Shown here: in pieces, positions 34,901-44,400 of the stretch
Numbering within the stretch: the stretch's first letter is position 1
Layout of the letters: the number at the start of each line of letters is the position of its first letter
Assembly (NCBI GenBank): GCA_024760905.1
Contig: CM045750.1
Coordinates: forward strand, 17,842,919 to 17,906,918
Source of the DNA: Plotosus lineatus
Lineage: Eukaryota; Chordata; Actinopteri; Siluriformes; Plotosidae
Direction of reading: 5' to 3'
Length of the DNA: 64,000 nt
Translations under genes and position numbers: made by a program
Notes under the pieces: generated by a model
What the model was told of the DNA's origin: nothing
The model's database searches: none
The model's input: the letters and a program-made list of their open reading frames with translations, nothing else

Positions 34901-35108
34901 TCATTGCACAGAATGTGTTGTTTGTCTGGAGAACTTTGAAACGGAATGCCTGGTCATGGGACTGCCTTGTGGCCACGTGTTTCACCAGCAGTGCATTGTG
35001 GTCTGGTTGGCAGGTGGACAGCACTGTTGTCCAGTGTGTCGGTGGCCATCCTATAAGAAGAGACCAACCAAACAACCCTATGCAGATTTTCCACTTGAAC
35101 CAGAATAG
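28773..35108 (+). CDS. rnf103: RING finger protein 103 (KF1), ER-membrane E3 ubiquitin ligase, complete
   Basis: Four coding exons: 28773-28998, 32126-32268, 33362-33477 and 33620-35108. They total 1,974 nt, 657 residues plus stop (human 685). All junctions keep phase. The N-terminus MWLKLFFLLLYFLVLF is a hydrophobic signal-anchor, followed by the family block VWYETGIFATQLVDP. A thioredoxin-fold-like luminal region spans exons 2-4. At least three further hydrophobic segments follow: VNDLFVLSLVMVNLMAWM, the segment around LLIISWLPILGFLQLPYL, and HPALFLSTYLAHGLLIDYF. The C-terminal RING-H2 runs from about residue 594 to 640, with CVVC, CGHVFHQQC and CPVC all intact. Most of the protein sits in the single large exon 4. 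The family ubiquitinates substrates at the ER for degradation. The acidic/serine linker before the RING is shorter than in human. Intron 1 holds a large inverted SINE pair and intron 2 a decayed transposase. Confidence 0.98.
29085..29197 (+). repeat. RTE-type SINE tail fragment
   Basis: GGAAGGGCATCCGACGTAAA and TTCGCTGTGGCGACCCCTGA without head or body, after an ATTG simple repeat. Confidence 0.75.
29216..29390. repeat. CAGGGATCC-type TIR element, half copy
   Basis: One end (CAGGGATCCACCACTTTCCG) and the inner CAAATACATATTCAATGC block are present. It breaks off where a family A SINE head begins. Confidence 0.65.
29390..29870. repeat. Stacked family A SINE heads and one full copy with RTE tail
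   Basis: A minus-oriented head (29390-29464) is followed by a short plus head fragment (29486-29530). Then a plus full copy (about 29530-29870) ends in GCATCCGACGT-like RTE tail and GAAAAGAAGAC. Confidence 0.8.
29952..30205 (+). mobile_element. SINE family A copy, headless, RTE-type tail
   Basis: It begins at AGTGCAGCTAACTGGG and runs through GGAAGGGCATCCGACGTAAA to the GCCGAAAGG end. It interrupts or abuts a 29866-29942 Tigger-like end fragment. Confidence 0.85.
30489..31078. repeat. Inverted pair of family C SINEs (large palindrome)
   Basis: The plus copy (about 30489-30776) has head GGCCGCTGGTGAAGTGGTTA and B-box-like TGTGTTCAAATCCCAG. The minus copy (about 30777-31078) is its reverse complement, ending CGCTACGCCACCGGCCACAC. 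The arms are close to 290 bp and separated only by a short loop. rnf103 intron 1. Confidence 0.9.
31946..32030. repeat. (GT)n tract and poly-C run
   Basis: GT repeat at about 31948-31981 and an approximately 16-base C run at 32013-32028, in rnf103 intron 1. The preceding 31140-31945 shows nothing recognisable. Confidence 0.9.
32560..33200 (+). pseudogene. Decayed hAT/ZBED-like transposase fragment
   Basis: About 32650-32790 reads as a BED-like finger (CKLCVTDLNITYGG, then CRRHVNSK). About 32825-32970 gives DLNLPISAMDRITS and KDSDIAKGF. About 32987-33200 gives AFTISTYGSNDNKKLIPLVV. The blocks are in conserved order but separated by frameshifts and stops. Family assignment is from general resemblance. 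rnf103 intron 2. Confidence 0.6.
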
Positions 35109-37238
35109 CATATGTTTTTGGTCGAGAACATGATTCTCATTCGTTACCTATGAATACTTGATGTGCCCATTGTTAGTCTGTAGGCCTGTAGATCCATGTT
35201 ATCAAGTTCTGGTTTTATTTTTCGTGGCAATAACCCACATACACAAGTGAGTTCATGGTACTTTTTCTTTTTTTTTTTTGAACATGTTAAGCCTAGACAT
35301 TATAAATATTCATTATAAATGTTGAAAAAACCCATTAGTCCATGTTGAATCTATACCAAAAATTAGCCTACTAGGAAGCTAAATCTTGCTAGCATTGTTG
35401 AAATACATACTTAAAGGAATTGGGAAAATAAATATACAGTATTCTTCTAATTGGCAAACCACGACACTTATGTTTTACAAACATAATAATGAAAAAAACG
35501 ACTGAAAAAGAGAAGTTTCCTTATTAGCTTTTTTGAACGTGAGTGATTAAATTCAATTAAATTTCTCCCTCAGAGGTCCATGTATATGTTTAGTTTGTGT
35601 ACCAGTCCCTCCAAAAATTTGTAATGTCGTGATTTTATAAGGGCGGCATGATGGCATAGTGTCCGCCTCACAGCAAGAAGATCCTAGGCTATCCTAGACA
35701 AAGTCTCTGAGTGGGGTTTGCATGTTTTCGCAGTGCTTGCATGGGTTTCCTCCGGGTACTCCGGTTTCCTCCAACAATCCAAAGACATGCATATTATGCT
35801 AAATGATTGTTCCAGACTGCCCCTAGGTTAGTGTGAAAGGATTGTGTGTTGGTTCAGCAGTGGTCTGGCAGGCCGTTCAAGGGCACCCTGCTTTGAGCCA
35901 GTATCGGGTGCGATGGTCTCCAGCCTCCCTGCGTCCCTAGTAGGACTAAATTGTTCGTTCAGTGGGTGAATGAATGCTTAGGTTTTTTCCATATTCCAAC
36001 AATTTGGGCCAATTTAACCAAACCTTGGAATTTGAACCAATCCCCATAAGTCTTTCATAAATTTGGCCAATCATTGTGTTATACAGTACTGTGAGTTTCA
36101 CCCATCATAACAAACTCCCCTCTCCCATGCAAACATGATGCCCCATGTCATCATACATCACTTCTTTGTTGTCCTGTGCTTAAATTTTGCATCATCATGC
36201 AGGTATATGGTAGTAAACATCACCCCCTTTTTAAATATAAATCTTTTGGCTTTTAGAGTGCAGCAATCACACACACACACAAAATAACTAACAACGTCCT
36301 TGAGGGATTGGTTTATGAAATTAACAGAATACATTATCAAATTATTTTTAAATTTCTGTAATACATTGCATAAAGCAAGTACAGACTTAGGCATTACAGC
36401 CGATTAGTCATTACATCCTTCGACCTTCCTCAAGTGGACTGTTCTGACCAGTTGCGAACATAGTGTAGGTTTTTTTTTTTTCTTTCGGGAAGGGGGGGGT
36501 GGTGGTGTCTGTGTCAGTAAAGTTGATTGTTTATTTAGTACCTGTTTGTCATCGAGAACTCTATATGTGAGGACATGGATTAAAACGAGTAGAAAATCGT
36601 CATATCATGTTAAAGCTGAAATAACATTAAAAGCAAGTGGCCATCAAAACACTGAAATAATTTGGAATACTGTACTTCGTTCTATCATAGTTTTCATATC
36701 CAGGTGTCAGTTTCATCTTGGAACGAGATGTTTAAAGTTGGGAACTGTTTTCTGTAATATATTCCAAGTCTTTTTTGTCTCAGAGGAATGAAATTGTTCA
36801 TGGATATATGAGCGATATATTTTCCGTGTATTTCATTCAGATGTGGTTAAATTTAGACTATGGGCACATCAAAGTCATATTCGTACACTTAAAATTCAAA
36901 TTCTCAAAATGTAACAAAACTTTAAATATTACCTATAACCGTGTAGTAACATCCATTGAAATACTACTGATGCATTTTAGTCTCATTTTAATTTTGCCAA
37001 CCTCAGGTTTCATTCCCAAAACAAACCCTTCTGTAAACCTACTGGCCATAATTAAAGGGTAGCTGCCTTCTCTCAAGCTAATAATATACTGTATATTCAA
37101 ACATTTTAAAAGGTGTAAGGATGTCGAACTAAACCAGCATTTGTCAAAACACTGTTTTTGAAATTTGTAAACTTTCCTGCATGATGTCAATGAAGCTTGA
37201 CAGGTTATTAATTCAGACTGAATGATTCAGGCAATAAA
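35109..37238 (+). other. Presumed rnf103 3' UTR
   Basis: No protein-coding signal is seen after the rnf103 stop. AATAAA hexamers include one at 37233-37238, which would give a 3' UTR of about 2.1 kb. A SINE/L2-type repeat is embedded at about 35641-35975. The UTR end is a guess. Confidence 0.35.
35641..35975 (+). repeat. Fish SINE/L2-type copy in the rnf103 3' UTR
   Basis: GGGCGGCATGATGGCATAGT head, TTTCCTCCGGGTACTCCGGT body, and a GATGGTCTCCAGCCTCCCTG tail. Confidence 0.75.
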
Positions 37239-37739
37239 ACCTCATCAGTTTAGTGAAATAAGTAATGTAGCTTTTTACAGCCAGGGTGTGAGGAGGGGAA
37301 TACTCTCCAATTTTATTTTTCCACCATTATAAACCTCTGGACATATCAACCTCTTACTACATACTAAAAAAAAAGAAGAAAATGAACTGGTCAAACTTGC
37401 TTGGATTCAAGATACTACAATGACTTTGACCTGCCTGCTGGTTCCACTACTCTAATAATTTTTATTTCATTGATGCATGAAAGTTTTTTGTTTTTTTTTC
37501 CCCCCAAGCCGGTATATATGCAGTGTAATACCATCATTAATGATGTTACCCCTCTGATTTATTCCAGCTGTTAGTATGACTTTTAAACAGAACCTGGAGC
37601 ATTGGCGTATTGTGATGTTCATCCATTAAAGTTGACTTTCACGGTTTGTATGACTTGTTATTGGACTACTTTACCTTCACCAGGCCAATTGATTTTCTCT
37701 TTATCTCCATAATGCTTCTCTTGACCATGACCAATGTAA

Positions 37740-37740
37740 G

Positions 37741-37770
<30 letters not shown>
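37740..37770. repeat. (GT)n microsatellite
   Basis: Short GT repeat in the rnf103-immt intergenic region. 37240-37735 shows no other feature. Confidence 0.9.
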
Positions 37771-37771
<1 letters not shown>

Positions 37772-37999
37772 CACATTAGTGATCATTCAGTATTTTTGGT
37801 ATAAATTATATTTCTACATGGCAAGTAATTTACTATCATGTGTAGTAAGAGTAATAGAATCCAACAGACCCAACAGTCATGACCTGCATGCTGCTGAATG
37901 TGTGTAATTAAAATGGGCCTGTTCAAAGCGGCCGGAGACAGTTTGTCAAACAACCCTCAAACACTGAATTCAAGTCCAACTACACTGATAGTTTAGAAA

Positions 38000-38222
38000 G
38001 GGACAGAAACACACTGACGGCTTTGCAGCTACTCTTTACGAAAGTCAGCAATGGTTCTTTTGTTCTTTGGTTCATAGACGGTGAGAGACATGGCCCGCCT
38101 TTGATAACCCAGTTAGCTGCACTGGGGGGGACAGTAACAACCTTGTGGAGAGTGGGACTCGAACCCCCAACCTTTGGATCAGCGATCCAGCGCCCTATAC
38201 CACTAGACCACCACTGCCCGTG
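38000..38222 (-). mobile_element. SINE family A copy, tail lost
   Basis: Head CAGTGGTGGTCTAGTGGTAT (minus strand) with B-box GGGGGTTCGAGTCCCAC. The copy ends just after GTGTTTCTGTCCC, the point where the family tails diverge. Confidence 0.85.
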
Positions 38223-38569
38223 GCCCAGCAGACAGTACTTAATTAATATACACACACATATATACATGCATATACATACAAGTATATATACCCATATATA
38301 TGTACCTATATACACATACATACATTCACATATATTATATACACATATCTATGTATGTCACACTATGCCCTTCCTTTTGTTCAGACACTTGAGAGTCTCA
38401 CTGCAGCAGGAAAGAAGCTGTTGAAGAAGCGGGTTCTGTGTGTGACAATACTGACAGACAGTTCCTTTCGCTGCATAATTATTGAAAGGGATTTAAAATA
38501 CCCAACAAATTTATCTTGAGTTGCTTTATTTGAAGCACCTATCTCTACCGACTCTGGATGAAAGCAATA

Positions 38570-38805
38570 TAACCCTAAAACACTTTGACCATCGTAACAT
38601 CCATTCACACTCACACCTAAGGGCAATTTGAAATGGCTAATTGGCTTAATGTGCATGTTTTTTGGCCTGTGGGAGGAAGCCCACGCAAGCATGGAGAGAA
38701 CATCCAAGATGCACAGAAAACATCCCTGATGAGACCAGGATGAAAACTCAGGACTTTTCTCGCTGTGAGCCAAACGGCCAAACAATATGTCACTATGCCT
38801 CAATA
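38570..38805 (-). repeat. Fish SINE/L2-type copy
   Basis: Reverse complement of the CCTCCCAC / CATGCACATTA body, with a degenerate tRNA-like end near 38800. Confidence 0.6.
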
Positions 38806-38994
38806 TTTTCCCTCAATTAACAGTATTTGCCCAAATTGTCCATGAACAGCTTTTTTTAAAAAAAGGAAAAAGTAACTTACATTAGCAAACACCGTCTATG
38901 ACTAGTGCCACTCATTACACTTTGTTTGATTAAGGTGGAACTGTGTGGAAACAATCAATATGCAAAACGTCAGGTCTTCCAGAGCCTCAGAACA

Positions 38995-39365
38995 CGGGCT
39001 ACATGGTTATACGATTAGAACCACAGAATTTTCTCGGGCTTGAGGCCCTGGGTGGAGTTTGCATGCCCTCCCTGTGGCTGTGTGGTTTTCCTGTGGGTAT
39101 TCCAGTTTCTTCCCACAATCCAAAAATATGCACAGTAGGATAACTGGCTGTTCTAAATCACCCCTAGCTGTGAGTGTGAATGAATGTGTGAGTGTTGGCC
39201 CTGCGATGGCTTGGGTGAGCTGTCCAGGGTGACATTGGTTGTTCTAGATTGCCCCTTGGGTGTGAGTATGAATGGTTGTGTTTGTTGGACCTGCGATGGT
39301 CTGACTGGCTGGGCCGGTCTTCATCCTGCCTACAACCTGAGTAGGATTAAGCATTTCAGCAGATA
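38995..39365 (+). repeat. Fish SINE/L2-type copy with duplicated 3' part
   Basis: The CCCCTAGCTGTGAGTGTGAA...GCGATGG unit appears twice (about 39160-39225 and 39250-39300) before GAGTAGGATTAAGC. Confidence 0.65.
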
Positions 39366-39366
39366 A

Positions 39367-39828
39367 ATGATGTCATCAATTCACACAAATTCAACTAACC
39401 TTTTATCACTATATGCTGTAATATTAATGTTTGTGTTTACTGGAAATAAGAGACCCATCGATTTTCCAGAATGGGAATTCCCTGTACACAATCAGGGTTC
39501 ACAAATTGGTCCATCGTTGGCCATATTTGAAATGGAAGAACGCAAGTGGCCCGAACAGATCCTGCCTGAACACACCGGCCTCAATGTTTTGTGGCTGAAT
39601 GGGAACAATCCTCACACACAGCCAATGCTCCTTAATCCAGTAGAAAACCTTTTCAGCAACAACAAAGTGGAGAAAATAGGGATATTTAAAAAAAAAAGCA
39701 AACGTCGTGGGTGTGATGGTCAGATGTCTGCATTTGGCTGTATTGAGTCTCTGCTTTCTTCTCCAAAACATCATTTATCTACGTCTATATCCAATCACAA
39801 TGAATGGACGTCGATCCCTGAAGCCTGA
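39367..39828 (+). other. Unrecognised 153-codon ORF
   Basis: Single uninterrupted frame between two SINE/L2 copies in intergenic DNA. It is of mixed composition, with a Lys-rich stretch (FKKKSKRRG) and NPVENLF. I recognise no family, and no promoter or splice context is clear. It could be a transposon-derived fragment or chance. Confidence 0.2.
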
Positions 39829-39879
39829 ATGATGCTCATACAAGGATTGTCATGGCTATGATCACTGTTATCTGCCGTA

Positions 39880-40115
39880 TGGTTCGCCAGGCCACATACG
39901 GACTCACTCACACCAACAGGCAATTTGGAACAGCCAGTTAACCTACTGTGCATGTTTTTGGACTGTGGGAGGAAATTGGCTTACTCAGCGAAAACCCATG
40001 CAAGCACGAGGAGAACATGCAAACTTCACACAGAAACGCCCAGGCCTGGAATCGAACCCAGGCCTTCTTGCTGTGAGGCGGACAGGTTAACCACTAAGCC
40101 ACCGTGCCACCCGCC
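39880..40115 (-). repeat. Fish SINE/L2-type copy
   Basis: On the minus strand: GGTGGCACGGTGGCTTAGTG head, GGGTTCGATTCCAGGCC B-box, then the GTGTGAAGTTTGCATGTTCT body. Confidence 0.8.
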
Positions 40116-40132
40116 AAAATGTCATACATATA

Positions 40133-40640
40133 CCCTCCACTTTATTAGGAACACCTGTACACGTACATCTATGCCATTTTCGAATCAACCAATTATGTGA
40201 CAGCAGGATAATCCAAAAAATCATACAGACACAGATCAAGAGCTCCAGTTAATGTTCACATCAAATATCAGAATGAGGAAAAGCGGATTTGAGTATTTTG
40301 TTGATGCCTGATCACATGAGACTCAGGAATACACACAACAGTGTTAAGACTGCATACAGATGTGCAAAAAAGAGCCAATCCTGTGTACGGAGAGTCTTGA
40401 GGTTGAAACCTGAGTTTGAGAGAAATCAAACGAGAATTCCAGAGTCCTGTGATCTGATAGGAGTTCTATAAAAAAAAAACAACAACATAGAATCACTATT
40501 TATAGCCAGGGTGAGCAGAAAAGCATTTCAGCTTGTGCAAAATGTAGAACCTGGAGCTCGATGATCTACCATATTTGAAGGTCACACCAGGGTCACTCTG
40601 AAGATAATGAGGTTGCAGTCATGCACTCATTTGTCAAATG
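40133..40640 (+). mobile_element. Tc1-like transposon fossil (CACTTTATTAGGAACACC type)
   Basis: Left end CACTTTATTAGGAACACCTG. Downstream fragments include TCAAGAGCTCCAGTTAATGT and GTGAGCAGAAAAGCATTTCA, matching a common fish Tc1 family. Internal deletions remove most of the transposase. Confidence 0.7.
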
Positions 40641-41156
40641 CCTTAATCCAACTATTTGGATCCCAGCCCACTCTGGGTAAAGATAAACAGCTCGCCAGAC
40701 TCCCAGGGCTAACACCCAATCAACCATTCACATTCATACTTGGGGTGATTTGTAACAGCCAATATTTTCTGATCATTATTTTTCCCATTTTCTCCCTAAT
40801 TTATTAGTATCCAATTCTCATCCATCAAGTATTGCCTATCACACTACCACCACCGAGGACAAAAAGCATGCATATGCCCCCTCTGATGCTAGCCACCCGT
40901 CTCTTCTTGAACTGCTGTGCATGTATATTTGGGGGCGGCCTTGGAGGGGAAGTGCTCACGGACGCCCGTGATTGGCTGGTGAGTGCTTTGCTCTCCATTA
41001 TGCCTCCCTTTAAACTAGACAGTAGGCCAGAGTTTTAGTAGATAAGGCTCTGGGTTACTAATAAGACGGTCAGTGGATCAAGCCCCAACACCACCAAACT
41101 ACAACTGTGGGGGCCCCTGAGATAGGCTATTGGTGTTCGGGTGTATAAATGAATTT

Positions 41157-41159
<3 letters not shown>

Positions 41160-41193
<34 letters not shown>
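41160..41193. repeat. Poly-A tract at the end of a SINE-like segment
   Basis: About 33 A bases follow a degenerate tRNA-like segment at 41030-41150 (GGCTCTGGGTTACTAATAAG). This resembles a retroposed tail. Confidence 0.7.
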
Positions 41194-41195
<2 letters not shown>

Positions 41196-41340
41196 TTTCA
41201 CTGGACACGAGTGTCTTGATTCTCTGTGATGGACCAGAATTCCCCATAAAGCCCACCCATTAAAATGACTTCATTGTCTTGATCCAGACCATCATATTTT
41301 CTTCAGCGGCGTCACTCTGACACATTTTTGCCGCCGTTGG

Positions 41341-41352
41341 TGCGCATGCGCA
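41341..41352. promoter_or_regulatory. NRF-1 palindrome upstream of immt
   Basis: The palindrome TGCGCATGCGCA matches the nuclear respiratory factor 1 consensus. It lies 144 bp upstream of the immt start codon in a locally GC-richer stretch. NRF-1 sites are typical of promoters of nuclear-encoded mitochondrial genes. Function here is inferred. Confidence 0.6.
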
Positions 41353-41495
41353 GAAAGCTCCGTCACTCAGCGGATCCTACAGCGAGTGTGTGGTGTGGAA
41401 TTGTTTCCGTCTACAGGACACTTTTATAATGTTTTGCTAAGCTGAGTCCTTAAATCCATTGCTTGAAATCAAGATAGAACGGAGAAACAGCTACA

Positions 41496-44400
41496 ATGCT
41501 GCGAATTTGTTGGAAAGGTGCAAACACAGTGGCGCGGGTAAGCTTGAAGTAAAGCTACAGGCTAGCCGGAAAGCTAACTGGCTAATTTTGACGAGAACGG
41601 TCATTCAGTGACCCACAGAAACAGGCCTGCTCTGCACGTCCTTGAACGAATGTTTATTTTGTGATCTTTTTGGTTTTGTTCGTTCAGACTGAACAGTATA
41701 ATTAAATTATCTCTAAATTATCAGAATGTGTTTTTATCTTAGCTGAAAATATAACTGCGAGCCGGTACAGTTTCGCACTGTCGCCCAAGTTTACGTAAAT
41801 TGCGTAAGCTGAAGTGGAGAGGCAGGGCTTCTAACGTTGAGTGACGGGTCGGCAAACGAATCAAATTCTTGATTATGAAGCGCGACTTAAAGTTCAGCCA
41901 ACTACAAAAAAACGAACGGAGTTATGGGCGGAGAAGATGGCATTTATGTTTTCGCCATTCATGTGAATCTATGTTTACAGAGCTGAATGTTTTAAAGTGA
42001 ACAAGGAGAAAGTACTTATTTTTTCTATTAAGATTAACCAATATTTTAAATGAATTGGAATGGATTGGGGAGGCAGATGTAATCTTTAACGCCCTTTATA
42101 GGTTTATTTATTGCTTGAGGGCATGACCTTGTCAGTTTTACCCTTTGTTTGAGAGATTAAGTCATTTGGTGTTATTACCTCCTCTGTAAACAATCATGAA
42201 ATTAATCAAGTAATTTGGGAGTTTGGATCTTTTTAACTCCAAAATATTCATCACAAAAAAAATAAATAAATGAAATCAAAAAGTCGGTTTCAGAGAGTTG
42301 GCATCTTACACAAGACAGGGATTTATTCTTTTTGTTTTGTTTTTTTTTAATTGAATTCACTATTTTGCTATAGCATATTCAGTTGCAGATAAAAATTCAT
42401 GCATATGAACACCTGTTATCTCTATGTGTGTTTTCACCTCTTTTCCTTCTGCGTTGGCTCCACTTCTCTGGATGGTAGCCCTCAGAACCCAGCACCCAAG
42501 ACTCTGAATTTCGGGGTTGGTGTTAGGAAAGGCATCCAGCTGTAAAATCCTTGCCTGTTTATTGAAGTCATGATAGTTCGGAAGTGAGGTTTGATTGATA
42601 GGGACACCTTTGACAGAAACAAATGGTGACGAAAGTTGTGAACGTATCCTACAGCATTGGTCACATCCATTAGTTTATTACTGACCTACACCAGGTAGTG
42701 AGTGAATGACTGATCGTTCATATGAAGAGTTACATTCTTTTTACTTTGGTAAAAATACATCCAACTAGTGAGTTAGTACATGTTTTCTTAGACACGTACA
42801 TGATTTATTTTCCTTGTGATCCTCAGAAATGCCTGTGTGAGAACTTGCCAATCCACCCCAGGCAGCACTGCCGTCGCTACACCTCAGCTGGAAACTCTGG
42901 GTAACAATGTTCAAGTAGAACACTTCTAATTGTTATTTTTAATTAAACACAAAAAATTACCCGTAATGGGACAGATTTCATTGCTCATTAATATTTACAA
43001 TGCAGACTGGCTGTAGATTCAAATATGTTTTCCATCCAGTCAAGTTTTGTTGAAAATATTTGTTACTGCAGGTCTGCTGCAGGTAAGATTATAGCTGCCA
43101 GTCTTCTGACAGTCGGTGGAGGCCTGGGCGGGACAATCCTGTACGCTAGCTGGGATCCTAAATTCAGAACCAGTGTTGAAAAGAATGTACCCTATTCCGA
43201 TCAGCTCTTCGAGCTGGTTCTTGGTCCACCTCCACCCCCAGTTGTCCCATTGCCTAAGAAACCGGTAAGCATCAAACCTACACAACTACAATGCTTCCCA
43301 AAAGACTTTAAGATGTTGTACTGAACATTTCATCCACACAGCCGAGTGTTCAAAGTCAAATGTGTTCTAATATGTAATTTAGGCGAAGGTTGAACCTCTG
43401 AAGATATCGTCGGTGTCTGAAGCTTCAAAAGACTCAAAACAACCAAAAACAAAAGGCAAAGCGAAAGAAAAGCCTGTGGAACTTACACCTTCTGCAGCTG
43501 TAGATGAGACACCCGCGCAGTCATCACAAACCCTGGAGGGTGAGTGTGTAGTGTGTGTTTGTTGTGAATGGATCATTAGAAATCACTCTTGCTGTTTTTA
43601 TTTTGACTTTGGTGTATATTCCGTTGTCAGTACTTTGTATTTATTACTGTACATTATTCTGTCTTTCATCTTTACACAGATGAGATAAAGAACATTGAAT
43701 CTAACATTACATTCTTTGGAGTCGAGTCGTAGAACAGTGTATCGGGGTGTCAGACTCATTTTCACTGACGGCCATCGGCCGAATAATCACTGAACATCTG
43801 TTCTAAAGGGGCAACCATGAAATCTTTTCTTCATTCATTCATTCATTTTCTGTAACCGCTTAATTCTAATTAGGGTTGTGGGGAGGCTGGCGCCCATCCC
43901 AGCTGACTCTGGGCGAGAGCAGGGTACACCCTGGACAGCTCGCCAAGCCATCACAGGACAGAAACACACTGACTGTTATGCAGTAATTCCTGTCGAAAGC
44001 CAGCAATGGTTCTTTTACTTGAACCTCACACCATAGACAGCGAGAGACATGGCCGGCCTTTGATAACCCAGTTAGCTGCACCGGGGGGGGGGGGGGGGGG
44101 GTCAGCAGTGACAACCTGTTGAGAGTGGGGCTTGAACCACCAACCTTAGGATCAGTAATCCAACACCTTTATCACCAGGGCGCCACTGCTCACTCTTCTT
44201 TTAAAAAGTAAAAATGGTTCTGTCGCAATTTTGCCCCGCCTCACCGTGTGGCAACCTGTTGCAGCGGACCAATCATCTTTTGAGGTATCCGTTCTCATTC
44301 GGAATTGTTTTCATGACCCGGTCGTCGTTCCAGATTAATCGAATAGCCCTGGTATAGCGCTTGACTTGAACCCCAATGTAATGGTTACAGTTAAAACAGA

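Noticed and set aside
43383..43731. Premature end of immt at exon 4
   Set aside because: All later exons keep phase and full family similarity, so the main gene is intact. The alternative exon is kept only as a low-score finding.
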